A DNA stretch of 64,000 nucleotides from Lamellibrachia satsuma (GCA_033239005.1 BSQZ01000030.1:4172001-4236000); one strand, 5' to 3'; shown: positions 1 through 61,674, counted from the stretch's first letter. Made by a program: numbers and translations. The notes: generated by a model not told the origin, from the sequence alone.

Positions 1-510
1 AAGTTATATATATCAGTGAACAACAACAACAACATGTAAATAATATATCATTATTAACGTGATTCTATTTTTAATAGGTGTACATATTTCAAAGCTGCCA
101 TGCCAACTCGGGAATTCGTTTGTTTCCACGGGTGAAGAGCGATCCCATTTCCGCAAAGTCCGTAACAATTAAGACTGGTGCACGGAACTTTGTACGACTG
201 CAATGTTCAACTATGACATGTGATGGCAGTAATCGTGGTGTGTATATTTGATGAACAATGCTATGGTCGCGTTATTAAAAAGGTAATAAAACAGCTGAAG
301 CACACATAGATAACAGGATAACACACCTGATAACAGGATAACACACCTGATGACTTCGGCCTCTTTGTATTCCGGCAGTTGTTTTTAGCAGGAAGCAATC
401 TCGTCGCAGTGAACGTGCCATCGTGAGCACCAATCTTCTTCGTATTCTCCGCAACAATTGGGGGCTTGGCTAGACACGTCTCCTTTTTTGTTGAAACTAG
501 TTGAACTTGC

Positions 511-656
511 CACGTGCCATGACGCTGTTCATTGATGATGCGATACAGTTTACTGGTGACGAAGGCCCCCTGCACTTCATCGACGGTGAAGAGGCGATCA
601 ACACAGGGATTGCCTTGCAGCAAGTGGACCAGCTTCCAACTTGGAAAGACATGCAC
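511..656 (-). CDS. Candidate exon of an unrecognised gene
   Basis: Preceded on the minus strand by CTAACTTTTAG, it reads VHVFPSWKLVHLLQGNPCVD, RLFTVDEVQGAF and KLYRIINEQRHGT. The composition is ordinary protein-like, unlike the surrounding repeats. No canonical GT donor is convincing; a GC-type donor (G|GCAAGT) at 510-505 is possible. It could be the next exon after 1543-1653, as the phases fit, but the protein is not recognised. It could also be part of an unknown element. Confidence 0.35.
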
Positions 657-1057
657 CTAAAAGTTAGACACAACATTCTCACAACGCAGAGTTGCCATCT
701 CTCCTGATTTGGGAATGAGATTTGTTTGCTGTTTTGTTCATATTTCCTGCTGCTCCTTCTAAAAAATAATATCCTTATTCGTAAACAATAAAAAAATTTA
801 AAAACTGCACTTTAAAACAAGTGGCTACAGAATGTATGAAGCGGCCCAATTGAGACTTCAAAAGTAATAATGATTTTGATAATGTATTATAGGAATTGTG
901 ATACATACAAGTGATACATACACATGCTAATCACATAATTATATCACAATTTCGATATAGGTGTACAGCCACAAGTGGCAAATGTCCCTTCAACAATACA
1001 TGTATTCACCATTTATTCGAATGGTGCGAGAAACAAAACTAAAAAGTGTAATTAAGA

Positions 1058-1147
1058 CGAAGAATGCAATATAACAACACAAGAATACAATATAACAACA
1101 CAAGAATACAATATAACAACACAAGAATACAATATAACAACACAAGA
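1058..1147. repeat. 21-bp tandem repeat, 4 copies
   Basis: Unit AAGAATACAATATAACAACAC, nearly perfect. Confidence 0.9.
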
Positions 1148-1286
1148 CAGCCGATATTAACGGATATTAACGTTACAACAGCGCTTGTTAATTGAACATC
1201 TTACTTATTTCACTTAGCATCAATCAATATTGTACGCAAATTCCGATATTTAACATATGTTTTTTATCACGACATAACATGGATGA

Positions 1287-1357
1287 ATGCACGCACGCAT
1301 GCACGCACCCACGCACGCACACACGAACGCACGCACGAACGCACGCACACACACACT
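1287..1357. repeat. (ACGC/ACAC)n microsatellite
   Basis: Imperfect tetranucleotide run ending in (CA)n. Confidence 0.85.
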
Positions 1358-1542
1358 GTATTATTTTGTGTTAGTGTGCATCGCAGTTAAGCAAAGTTGG
1401 GTTTTGCAAAAGTAGGTCTGCAGTACCACCAACAAACTAATTCATATTAATCAGTTTGATTACACTAAATACCCTTGCATGATTACTATCAATCCATGTC
1501 ATCATAGGTTGTTGCGTGTTTTCCTAAAGAGGCAGTGCTCAC

Positions 1543-1653
1543 GATCGCCACCGTCAACATTGACTGCTGCACCCCTAGAACCTTGCCCCGAAAGAGATAA
1601 TACATCCCAAAAGCAGTTAATTCCAGACAATTGTTCTTGTCCATGCAGACATG
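1543..1653 (-). CDS. Candidate exon of an unrecognised gene
   Basis: 111 nt, phase 0 to 0, bounded by TTGCACTGCAG and the donor ATC|GTGAGC. It reads HVCMDKNNCLELTAFGMYYL then FRGKVLGVQQSMLTVAI. Another donor (AAG|GTTCTA) would make it shorter. Not recognised. It sits between two other phase-0 candidate exons on the same strand. Confidence 0.35.
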
Positions 1654-2436
1654 CTGCAGTGCAAGAGTAAAACACACTAACTGTAAAATTGATTAAAATC
1701 GCATTATTGAGCCATCAAGTTGGGTCGTATCTGCTCTATTCCTTATCAAAGTTAAATGGTTCTAGTGCATCATATTTCTAAGTTAATGTAGTTTGAAATA
1801 TGCAGTAACTGCAAATGTTGGCAGAGCAAACACTTTAAAAGCCAATTATCTCATTTTTACTTTTTTTGCAGATACTGTCTTTTGCCTTTGCGGGACAGCA
1901 TGGTAATTTCTATGCGATACAAAAATATGGCGACACATTATGTTTACATATATAAAAGCTGTGCAGTGCTTTAACTGTCGGCAAAAAATAAGCTTATGTA
2001 TCTTACTGTTGCGAAATATGTATGTAACTAACTGGATCGTTATAACATTAATTTCACATTAATCAGCGCCGGCTTGAACAAGTAGCAACATGCTATTTCG
2101 CTTATTTCAATATTGCATCTCACTAAATATGGCGTTGTTTTATCATTTAATTGAATCCTAACTTGAACTCAGAAATGTCGGAATCCTACCAGACCTACAA
2201 TATATTGTCAAAAACTGCGAAACGAGCGATATGACCACCCCCCCAATTATTTATCGTCAACCGTGAATTACTTAACACGGAGGTGGGAAGATTTTTAATT
2301 TGGACAATGGGAGCGTAAACGTACAAGTATTTGTAAACGTACAAGTATTTGTGAAGTAAGAATGTGCACCGACTGACTGCAGCACATGGTTAATCTTAGC
2401 GAAGTGAGTAGTTAGAAGGATATTTTTGAACATCAC

Positions 2437-2472
2437 TGAGAAGGAGAAGGAGAAGGAGAAGGAGAAGGAGAA
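2437..2472. repeat. (GAGAAG)n microsatellite
   Basis: Six hexamers of purines, perfect. Confidence 0.9.
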
Positions 2473-2670
2473 GCTCCTACTAACTACTCAAGTGTTATCT
2501 AAATGTACCCTGGACATCTCAACGTAGGCTCACTTGTCAACGTAGGCTCACTTGTCAACGTAACACCAGAAAGGAGCCTACATCGTACTCGCTGTGACAA
2601 TGCGACTGTACATCAACATTGTACCTCAACATTGTACATCAACATTGGTCTCGCTCGTCTCATCCGCTAC

Positions 2671-2760
2671 CTTCTTAGCTGGCCACCAAACGTCAGCGAT
2701 GTGCTTGACCTTGTCCACGAACTCGGAGCCTGTCAGTTCCATGGCGTCGTCGAACAGTTC
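2671..2760 (-). CDS. Candidate exon of an unrecognised gene
   Basis: 90 nt, phase 0 to 0, bounded by ATCGATACACAG and AAG|GTAGCG. It reads ELFDDAMELTGSEFVDKVKH then IADVWWPAKK. Its GC content is higher than the surroundings and it is free of repeats, as expected for a real exon. The product is not recognised. It would be the 5'-most of three candidate exons of a gene lying downstream of PIK3C2 on the same strand. Confidence 0.45.
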
Positions 2761-2999
2761 CTGTGTATCGATAAGAACGAATAATGCCAAAAGACGGTAA
2801 TAGTGTTCTTTCAAATTGTCAACCCAAAACAATGTATGTGTGTATTTGGTCGAATCCTATGAAACGTCGACATATCGAGTTTCCAACGATGACACATAAA
2901 ATTAGTCGTGTCATTTTGGCTACCATAAAATATACATGTTGTGGTGTTTGAAACAAAGACATGTCGATCACTAAATCCCACTACGCTCTTCATAGTACT

Positions 3000-3585
3000 T
3001 AAGAAGAAACAGCTAATTGTACCCCTGTATAAGGCAATAGTTAGACCACAGTTGGAATATTGCATTTAAGCATGGAGGCCATATCGTAAAAAGGACATAG
3101 ACAAGCTAGAAAGAATACAACGAAGAGCAACTAAAATGATTCCAGAATTGAAAGACCTTAGTCATGAAAGCCGCTTATTACAATGTGGTTTGACAATACT
3201 AAAGGCCAAAAGACTAAGAGGAGACCAAACAGAAGTATTTAAAATAGTGAACGGTTATGAGGATGTTGATAGGAATATGTTCTTTAAACTTAAAGAAGGC
3301 AGTAGAACCAGAGGACACGAAGCAGCATTGGTGTAGGTTGGACATGTGAAAGTACTCTTTCTCACAGAGGGTGATAAATGGATAGAACAAACTGTCAAAT
3401 GACTGTGTTAATGCTAGTAGTGTGAATATGTTTAAAAATCGAATTGACAGATATCTGACAATGGGGGGCTATACACAGATGATAGAATTGTTGGATTATT
3501 GATAAGCCAATGGCTTCCTTGTCCACTTGCCATGTGGAACTGTTTTTGTTTGGGATGGCAATCTTGTTAAATCGATAAAATGTAA
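3000..3585 (+). mobile_element. CR1-like non-LTR retrotransposon, 3' fragment (copy R1)
   Basis: It matches the last ~190 codons of ORF2 and the 3'UTR of the copy at 29635-34197 (for example [14 protein letters not shown] and [13 protein letters not shown] segments). It is 5'-truncated and carries several stops and indels. The 3'UTR with the AAGCCAATGGCTT hairpin and terminal GATGGCAATCTTGTTAAATC is kept. Confidence 0.85.
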
Positions 3586-4074
3586 GGTTTTTTAATATCA
3601 TCTGCCTTACGAATCTCATACATGATTATAATTTCCCTGGTGTTAAAACAAAACTACACTCTGTTGAAAAATATAGTCATAATATGATAATTGTGACATA
3701 TGCATTTCATGTTGCTGCTATCAGAAAACGTTAAATACGTATAAATCAGTTTAAACTTGTTCAGTCTTAAATAGGTTAATGTACGCGTTATCCAGTTATT
3801 GGGACTGCTCAAAGCGCTTAACGCTTCATACCCTGGTAGACCTGTTCATTCCACCGCCATTTCGAATTCTGTGGAAAGCATACAGGCAAGCTGCAATTAT
3901 TGCGCAGACTATTCGTTCACATATCCACCACTGTATGCAGCCATTATACCCATTTACAGCTGAGTGAACTGTGTCAACGTGGGTTAAACGAAACTGCTAA
4001 AGCTTCGAAACGGCAGCAAGAAGATTGGAACCTGTGTGAGCTCGACGTTCTATCCGCTACTTCAAGGATTATAT
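3586..4074. other. Unassigned sequence
   Basis: AT-rich, no array, no element end and no convincing exon seen. A 62-codon open frame at 3779-3967 is not recognised. Confidence 0.5.
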
Positions 4075-4776
4075 TGGTTTACTAGCTACGTATTGAAGGC
4101 ATTGTTTTACTAGCTATGTATTGAAGACATTGTTGTACTAGCTACGTATTGAAGGCATTGTTTTACTAGCTATGCATTGAAAACATTGTTTTACTAGCTA
4201 TGTATTGAAGGCATTGTTTTACTAGCTATGTATTGAAGACATTGTTTTACTAGCTACGTATTGAAGGCATTGTTTTACTAGCTATGTATTGAAGACATTG
4301 TTTTACTAGCTACGCATTGAAGACATTGTTTTACTAGCTACGTATTGAAGGCATTGTTTTACTAGCTATGTATTGATGACATTGTTTTACTAGCTATGTA
4401 TTGAAGACATTGTTTTACTAGCTACGTATTGAAGACATTGCTTTACTAGCTATGCATTGAAAACATTGTTTTACTAGCTATGTATTGAAGACATTGTTTT
4501 ACTAGCTACGTATTGAAGGCATTGTTTTACTAGCTATGTATTGAAGACATTATTTTACTAGCTATGTATTGAAGACATTGCTTTACTAGCTATACATTGA
4601 AGACATTGCTTTACTAGCTATACATTGAAGACATTGCTTTACTAGCTATGTATTGAACACATTGTTTTACTAGCTAGGTATTGAAGACATTGCTTTACTA
4701 GCTATGCATTGAAGCCATTGTTTTACTAGCTATGTATTGAAGACACTGTTTTACTAGCTATGTATTGAAGACATTA
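4075..4776. repeat. 28-bp minisatellite, about 25 copies
   Basis: Unit TTTTACTAGCTATGTATTGA plus AGACATTG, with A/G variants at two fixed sites. Confidence 0.95.
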
Positions 4777-5240
4777 TTCGGAAGGAGAGGATATTGAGGC
4801 AGTGTAAACTTCGTGGTCATAAGTATTATAGTAGATTACCAACTAAGCTCTCGCATTTGGGTTAGCAAGGCAGACAAAAACACAATCGGTTATTTCATAG
4901 CACAAAACTAATTTTGTTGGTTTAAAGTCGTAACCATACATGGAAAGCGTTTATTTGTGGAAGAATCTGTATAAGCATACATCAGTGCTACAGTCTGTAA
5001 ACTCTCGTCTTCTTTTTGTGTGTCTCACCAACTCTTAGCAGTTATATATAAATTTATTAAAAGAAAGGTATGAAAAACATAGCGAAAAATGGCCAAATGG
5101 ACATTTTATTAAATTATTCAGTGCAGAATTGATGTCTCACATATGGGCAATTATATATGGCGCGAAAGATCACGCCATGCGCTACACATACAGAACCATA
5201 GACAGCTTCTAAATATGGTTTTTAATTAGCAGTTCCCGAA
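4777..5240. other. Unassigned sequence
   Basis: No recognisable feature. Confidence 0.5.
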
Positions 5241-5315
5241 AACACTATGTGTCGACATTTCATGGCATTCGACCATATAATTTATATATGTGTATGTATG
5301 TATTCGTGTGTGTAT

Positions 5316-5458
5316 TAAAAAAAATTAACAAGATTTGCCATCCACGCCAAAGGCCCACGTGGCAAGTGAACAAGGAAGCCATTGGCATATCGAGAGTCCA
5401 ACATCCACGTGTAACCCGCCCTCCTACGATATATATCAAACTTGTTTTTAAACATCCC
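5316..5458 (-). mobile_element. CR1-like element, 3'-end fragment (copy R2)
   Basis: Reading the minus strand, it has the end of ORF2, the AGCCAATGGCT hairpin, and the TGCCAC...GTGGCA-type stem and TTGTTAA end seen in the other copies. It is about 140 bp long and heavily diverged. Confidence 0.7.
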
Positions 5459-5876
5459 ATTATCGACCAAACCGTATTTGGGTCATTCCAGATTTTCAGT
5501 GCAATTCCTTGTCCTCAGTATTTTGACCGTGTAATTTGGCAAAAATAAAACGTTTGGACATCCCACTATCATGCGTTGTTTTAGCTGCAAATATTCCATT
5601 AAAAATAAATTATAATTTATTGTGATAATTCAAGAATATCCTCTGTATTAGTAACATGTCCCAAGTCAGATCGGGAAATATGTGATGTTCCATGAGGGGT
5701 GGTTGGATTTTCTTTGCATTATATGTTGACTATGTGCATGATTTACAGTTTAAAAATTCTATTCAATGAAAACTTGCATATCATATACCAAAATATCTGC
5801 CATTGTCCGATTACAATTGCTTATATTCGGTACTTATTGATTGAATAACCAACAATTTATGTTGTCCAAGAAAATA

Positions 5877-7514
5877 GTCAGTACTGTTACGTCAGTACTG
5901 TTATGGTGTTTATTCAGGAAATTACGGTAGTTTTCTAGCTCCATTCACCAGGTGGAAGCACTGTGACGAGAAGGCTAGGACATTCAAACAGGTGAGGAAC
6001 ACATGGCATTAGAGTTATTGTGTTTATAACCATTATTTGAATATATTGTCAAAGTTTATGTTTATTCATGGTCAGTGCTGTTACTTACCTAACCCACTGT
6101 TTTATGCAATCAATAACACGAATATACCTTATGAACAGACCATCATGTTAGTGACAATAGGGGAATAGTTTCCACTTAGAATAAGCAGTTAACCCACCGA
6201 TGTCAGTGCTGTTACATATGATTTATGGTCAGTCCTGTTACACAGAGTATGTAACAGTACTGACATTTAGATTAGAATTTATACGGAGAAGCGTAGGTCC
6301 TCCAGATGGGCACCCTAACTAGCCATACTGCTGTCGGTAAACAGGTAAGAGTCTATCTCTGCTGTCCTTGCAGATAATGAGAAAAACAAATGCAGAACGC
6401 CAGAGGCTGTACCGGCAGCGACGGGATGCTGATCCACCGAGAAGAGAAGAGTATCTGCACACAGAGCAAGCACGGTACATCAAGCTGAACAGACTTGGAG
6501 TAAGAAAACTAATTTCTGAGCAATCAGACAAAGACAAGAAGATAACACGACGGCAATGGAGGGGATACCAGCGATCAAGTAGACAGGGAAAACAAGAAGT
6601 GAGCACAGTTATGGCTGACATAGGAACACCTCCTACATCACCCGATCAAGTTGTACTACCAGAGAACAGACGGGAACGCGGCAGGAAGCAAGTGAGACGG
6701 GACCGGGCGAGGTGTTACCAGGAGCTAAAGAGGGTTAGGCTCGCACTTGAAAAAGAGAAGAAAAGTACAAGAAAAGATACCAGCGTGCCACCAAATCTCG
6801 GGAAGAAAGACGTACTGGGCATGCTGACTCTCCTCGGACAAAGACCCGAAATCTGCTGCGAAACTTTCAAGTACCGACACCAGTCAAGAAAACGTTGGAA
6901 TTGCACTACGTCATTACACAGAACATCCGACAGAAATACCAGCAGTCAAAATCCGAGAGAGAGAGAGAGAGCGGAAGGCTATTGCCCATTGTGTCACTGG
7001 ATCAATCATAAAAAGGTACAACCTCCAGCGATACACAGAAAAAAACTTTCGGTTTTTCAAGAAGACACAATCAAGCAATCCCAAATCATGATAAACATAG
7101 GGTGGCGATTAAGGCGAAAGTGTATGGAAAACAGATGAAGAAAGAGGTTCGTAGCTTCTATGAGAGGGATGATGTTTCCAGGATCACAACCGGCAAAAAA
7201 GAAACAATCACGAAACAGAAGATCAAGAAACAGAGACGACTACTCTGCGATACTCTGAAAACACTGTACCTCAAGTTCAAGGCCGAACATGCACACATGA
7301 AACTCTCATACTCCCTGTTCTATGCTCTGCGACCATTCTGGGTTTTGCCCCCCCCACAGCCAAGGATCTGCAGACCTGTCTGTGTAAGCAGCATGAGAAC
7401 TTGCAGTTCATGGCAGAGAAATTGTCAGTTATGCGGATCATCCCTACTGCTCAGATCGAACAATTAGCAGCTATGATTCCTCAGTAAAGGCCTGTTATGT
7501 GTCAGTGCTGTTAC
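5877..7514. mobile_element. Probable unclassified transposable element bounded by 14-bp motif copies
   Basis: The motif GTCAGTGCTGTTAC (or with one change) occurs at 5877, 5891, 6071, 6202, 6228, inverted at 6251, and at 7501, clustered on both sides of a decayed ORF. The protein resembles, from memory, a high-copy uncharacterised metazoan family. True ends and target duplications were not found, so the limits given are those of the motif cluster. Confidence 0.5.
6377..7467 (+). pseudogene. Decayed ORF of an element-borne basic protein family
   Basis: The start region reads MRKTNAERQRLYRQRRDADP then PRREEYLHTEQARYIK, a highly basic N-terminus. Around 6770 the homologous reading shifts frame (KYKKRYQRATKSREE, TKTRNLLRNFQVPTPVKKTL). 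It shifts again at a GAGA run near 6965 (KAIAHCVTGSIIKRYNLQRY) and again near 7100 (VRSFYERDDVSRITTGKKET, then SYSLFYALRPFWV). A C-rich tail follows. At least three frameshifts and stops make it non-coding now. The ATG is preceded by TGTCCTTGCAG, which could be a splice acceptor. Its function is not known; it may bind DNA and be transposition-related. Confidence 0.55.
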
Positions 7515-7584
7515 ACTACAGCAAATCTATTTACATAGGGAAATGTCTATCAGCAGACCTACAAAAATGATGTATATGTTATTA

Positions 7585-7585
<1 letters not shown>

Positions 7586-7670
<85 letters not shown>
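7586..7670. repeat. (AT)n microsatellite
   Basis: About 85 bp of pure AT dinucleotides. Confidence 0.95.
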
Positions 7671-7676
<6 letters not shown>

Positions 7677-7689
7677 GTTCTCCCATATT

Positions 7690-8926
7690 TACAGATGCAT
7701 CAGTCATTATGTGACATAGAGTAGGGCGGGGCAATACGCCTACTTGTTTTGGGAAATCGACTCACGAGAAAACCTTTTAGATATCTCTGATATATTGGGT
7801 GTATCACCTAGTTTATTATCTTAGCTGAAATGAAAATCTTGTGTTGACATTTTCGATGTTCACTATCACAGAAAAAAGTTATAGCCATTTTAGCAGAGGT
7901 CCTGAAAATGGGCATTTTGCATTAATCAGCCTCATTTAATTATTAGTTTATTTATATCGCATTACCAAAGTGATGGTATTATTGGTACACTTCAGTGTAG
8001 CGAAACCTAGATGTACATCATAGTAATATTTGTTGTTATAATTTTATTAAGAACCGTGACTGAAATTGTTAATTAATTAACTCCTTTTCTCTGAAATTCA
8101 ACAAGTGCGTTATATCGTATATGTTTATTATAAACTGTTATACGCAGGCGGAACTTATCAACTCGTCTACTCACTTTCAGACTCAAATCTGACAGATAAT
8201 AGTACGTCCCACCCTGTGCGTTTTCCCCCAACTAATGTTGGCCTTTTTGCTCCACACGTTCGATATTAAAATGTCACCATCTGTATATTACTGGCTTTTA
8301 TCACTCGCATCCACAACATTAATGATTGCATATCTGTCTACTGCATATACTCAACGCGTTGTCTCAGTTTCTTATGGTTACTGCCCACAAAACGACTTTT
8401 AGGGTGACCATTTTTATAATTTATTGAATCAAAAGTTTTACGTAAAAAAATATCGCGTGAATTTCGTTTTCTGCCACCGTATTCTAACCAAATGTGAAGA
8501 ACTGTATGTGGCTTCATTTGGCGATCTCAAAATTCTTATTTTCGCGCTGTGAAACTAGTTAGAGGATGGGCTTTATGCCCCAAAACTTGCGTTATGCCCC
8601 ATGCTGCTCAACGTCTTACGCCTATGGGGATACTCGTTAGTTAAACCATCAGCTAACCCATGTGGCAGGAAGTGGGAGGTTGGCCTAAAAAATAAGTGGA
8701 TGCGTGATATTGATCCGTCTTAACTAAAGCGCACACAAAAATCCGCGCGACGAAGAAAACCAAGACAGAATAATTATACACTTCAAGATATATGAACAAT
8801 GAACTCACATTGATTCGTTTAAGGATTACTGTCTTTATCACAGTAGTAAACTAATAAATATGCAGATTAGCAAGCTGAAATTTTATCCTTCTGGCATAAA
8901 CAATTCACTAGTTTTGGCACCTTCTA
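7690..8926. other. Unassigned sequence
   Basis: AT-rich, no arrays, no element ends and no exon recognised. Confidence 0.5.
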
Positions 8927-9020
8927 CATTAGGTGCACGGACATGCCCCACCTTATACATTAGGTGCACGGACATGCCCCACCTTATACATAAGGTGCAC
9001 GGACATGCCCCACCTTCGTC
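8927..9020. repeat. 32-bp tandem repeat, 3 copies
   Basis: Unit contains TTAGGTGCACGGACATGCCC. Confidence 0.9.
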
Positions 9021-9385
9021 TACATGACTATTTTTTATTTTGTGGTTGAACGTAGGGAAAAAACTGCAGATTCTCAGCCACAACTTTACATTTATGTCAG
9101 ATAAAAAATTACATATAACTTTTAAAATGTAGGCAGATGCCTAATGAACAAATGCTTTGACGTGAATCTACTACAATTGCTCCTCTTATCTTTCACCGTT
9201 GCGTTGCGTCGTGTAAATAGGTAACCCACACATGCCAAGTTATTTATACACAGCACTACATAAGCAGTAATATCTCACGGACAATAACATTACAAATGAT
9301 TCTCTCTCTACAATTTAACAACAATGGTAGCTATTTGCAGAATTCATGCCATGGAATTAACAAAGACAACAAGTGCAACAAGCGT

Positions 9386-10821
9386 TTTATTATAAATTAA
9401 TGTAGAACACAAAACACAAGATATTGCCTGTTCCAGGTTCAACATGGTGACTAACTCCCAGTGATACACCACAATCTTAGACAATATATTAGTTTCAATT
9501 AACATAACCAATTATATACACATACAAAAATTTGGCAAGGGACATAAATATGTATGTATGTTGTACACTAGACATCTATTTCCATGTGTACATATAGTGA
9601 AAGTGAAATATTACATAAAATCCCCCAAATATCAGGGAGGTAAACATTTATATTCAAAACCACGTGATCAAATATGCACCCAGAAATTAAAACACCTTTG
9701 TAAAATAATTTAAATGTGCACTGTCTGTCATAAGGTATCGGCCTTATGTGTGATCCTGCACGAAGAGGATTAAGTAAGTAAGTAAGTCTATCATTACAGT
9801 AAAATTCCTTCAATAGTATTAACCCAACCCTTTATGAAACTCCAACAGTGGCAAGATGAATGTGTACTTCTCTATGGCAACAAGTACTGCAGAAATTAAA
9901 AAATTCGGCTGAACAAGAACTTGTGAAAATACACGAGGCTACCATTCCACCATGTTCGATGGCCTTCAGCAATTTATCATCAAATGCAAAATAACAACAC
10001 TGATTATTCTGCATGCCACATTATCTAAATAATGCAATTTATGTAAATGCTATAACCTGCTCATTATTAATAAATAAGAAAATACTCACCACATTCCCAT
10101 CTATCATATCACCAAATGTATCGCATTCATTTCATAAGTTAATTACAACACTGACTACCGTGTATTACATCTAACTACATATTGCATAGTCCAGATTGAT
10201 TGCGTTAAATAAGTTGTTATTATTATTAGAGATTGTGTACAGGTTATTGTGGCTCTTTCTATGCACAACCTCTGCAGATGCTGTACAACCTGGCTACCTT
10301 CATGCACAGAACAAAACAGTTTGCAGGCGGAAGATTAACAGAGACGAACTAAAGAAGACCAACACACTCCACACTAATGAATGAAAGTGGTACCAATCAG
10401 TATCAGTACCAGTACCAATCTGTCCCAGTACCAACCAATGGATGGGTCCATAACTGGGTGTCAATGGATGGGTCCCTAACTGGTTGTCCATGGATGGGTC
10501 GATAACTAGTTGTGAATGGATGGATCCCTAACTGGTTGTCCCTGGATGGGTCCCTGGCTGGTTGTACATGGATGGGTCCTAACTCGTTGTACATGGATGG
10601 GTCCCGAGTTGGCTGTCTATAAATGGGTCCCTAGTTGGCTGTCTACAAATGGGTCCCTAGGTGGTTGACATAAATAGATCACTGGCTATTTGCACATGAA
10701 TGGGTCCCTGGCTGGTGGTCCATGGGTGGGTCCCTAATTGGTTGTCCATGGATGGGTCACTAGCTAGTTGTCCATGGATGGATCTCTGGCTGGTAATCCA
10801 TGGTCGGGTCCCTGGCGTGGA
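9386..10821 (-). other. Probable PIK3C2 3'UTR, with AATAAA at its far end
   Basis: No further coding is recognised after the stop. The first AATAAA on the minus strand downstream of the stop is at 9391-9386, so an unspliced 3'UTR of about 1.4 kb is possible. Its first 390 nt are a minisatellite (10431-10815). The rest is AT-rich with no recognised element. The end of the transcript is inferred only. Confidence 0.35.
10431..10815. repeat. Degenerate ~26-32-bp minisatellite at the PIK3C2 stop codon
   Basis: Units resemble TGGATGGGTCCCTAACTGGT plus TGTCCA. The array reaches to within a few bases of the TGA at 10822, so it forms the proximal 3'UTR. Confidence 0.9.
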
Positions 10822-59937
<49,116 letters not shown>

Positions 59938-59959
59938 CTGCAACAGAGACAGGCACAGT

Positions 59960-61674
59960 GGTCAGTGCAATGGACAATACAGAGGTCAGTATGGTCGGTG
60001 CATTGGACAATAAAGAGGTCAGTATGCTCAGTGCACGGGACAATACAGAGGTTAATATGTTCAGTGCATTAGATAATACAGAGGTCAGTATGTTCAGTGC
60101 ATTAGACAATACAGAGGTCAGAATGGTCGGTGCATTGGACAATACAGAGGTCAGTATGTTCAGTGCATTAGACAATACAGAGGTCAATATGTTCAGTGCA
60201 TTGGACAATACAGAGGTCAGTATGGTCGGTGCATTGGACAATAAAGAGGTCAGTATGCTCAGTGCACGGGACAATACAGAGGTTAATATGTTCAGTGCAT
60301 TAGATAATACAGAGGTCAGTATGTTCAGTGCATTAGACAATACAGAGGTCAGAATGGTCGGTGCATTAGACAATACAGAGGTCAGTATGTTCAGTGCATT
60401 AGACAATACAGAGGTCAGTATGTTCAGTGCATTGGACAATACAGAGGTCAGTATGTTCAGTGCATTAGACAATACAGAGGTCAGTATGTTCAGTGCATTG
60501 GACAATACAGAGGTCAGTATGTTCAGTGCATTAGACAATACAGAGGTCAGTATGTTCAGTGCATTGGACAATACAGAAGTCAGTATGTTCAGTGCATTGG
60601 ACAATACAGAGGTCAGTATGTTCAGTGCATTGGACAATACAGAGGTCAGAATGGTCGGTGCATTAGACAATACAGAGGTCAGTATGTTCAGTGCATTAGA
60701 CAATACAGAGGTCAGTATGTTCAGTACATTGGACAATACAGAGGTCAGTATGTTCAGTGCATTGGACAATACAGAGGTCAGTATGTTCAGTGCATTGGAC
60801 AATACAGAAGTCAGTATGTTCAGTGCATTGGACAATACAGAGGTCAGTATGTTCAGTGCATTGGACAATACAGAAGTCAGTATGTTCAGTGCATTAGACA
60901 ATACAGAGGTCAGTATGTTCAGTGCATTGGACAATACAGAAGTCAGTATGTTCAGTGCATTAGAAAATACAGAGGTCAGTATGTTCAGTGCATTGGACAA
61001 TACAGAGATCAGTATGTTCAGTGCATTGGACAATACAGAAGTCAGTATGTTCAGTGCATTAGATAATACAGAGGTCAGTATGTTCAGTGCATTAGACAAT
61101 ACAGAGGTCAGAATGGTCGGTGCATTAGACAATACAGAGGTCAGTATGTTCAGTGCGTTAGACAATACAGAGGTCAGTATGTTCAGTGCATTGGACAATA
61201 CAGAGGTCAGTATGTTCAGTGCATTAGACAATACAGAGGTCAGTATGTTCAGTGCATTATACAATACAGAGGTCAGTATGTTCAGTGCATTAGACAATAC
61301 AGAGGTCAGTATGTTCAGTGCATTGGACAATACAGAAGGCAGTATGTTCAGTGCATTGGACAATACAGAGGTCAGTATGTTCAGTGCATTGGACAATACA
61401 GAAGTCAGTATGTTCAGTGCATTGGACAATACAGAGGTCAGTATGTTCAGTGCATTGGACAATACAGAGATCAGTATGTTCAGTGCATTGGACAATACAG
61501 AGGTCAGTATGTTCAGTGCATTGGACAATACAGAGATCAGTATGTTCAGTGCATTGGACAATACAGAGGTCAGTATGTTCAGTGCACTGGACAATACAGA
61601 GGTCAGTATGTTCAATGCATTGGACAATACAGAGGTCAGTATGTTTAGTGCACTGGACAATACAGAGGTCAGTA
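59960..61674. repeat. 33-bp minisatellite, about 52 copies, upstream of exon 1
   Basis: Unit ACAGAGGTCAGTATGTTCAG plus TGCATTGGACAAT. It is a multiple of three, so 658- and 589-residue ORFs on opposite strands are artefacts. A 231-bp block (7 units) with GGTCGGTGC and GCACGGG variants is duplicated (59989 and 60220). Confidence 0.97.

Noticed and set aside
3779..4085. Two overlapping ~60-residue ORFs
   Set aside because: No splice-like borders that fit, no recognised motif, composition not distinctive.
9832..10014. 60-residue ORF in the presumed 3'UTR
   Set aside because: No homology recognised and no splice-like borders; most likely untranslated.
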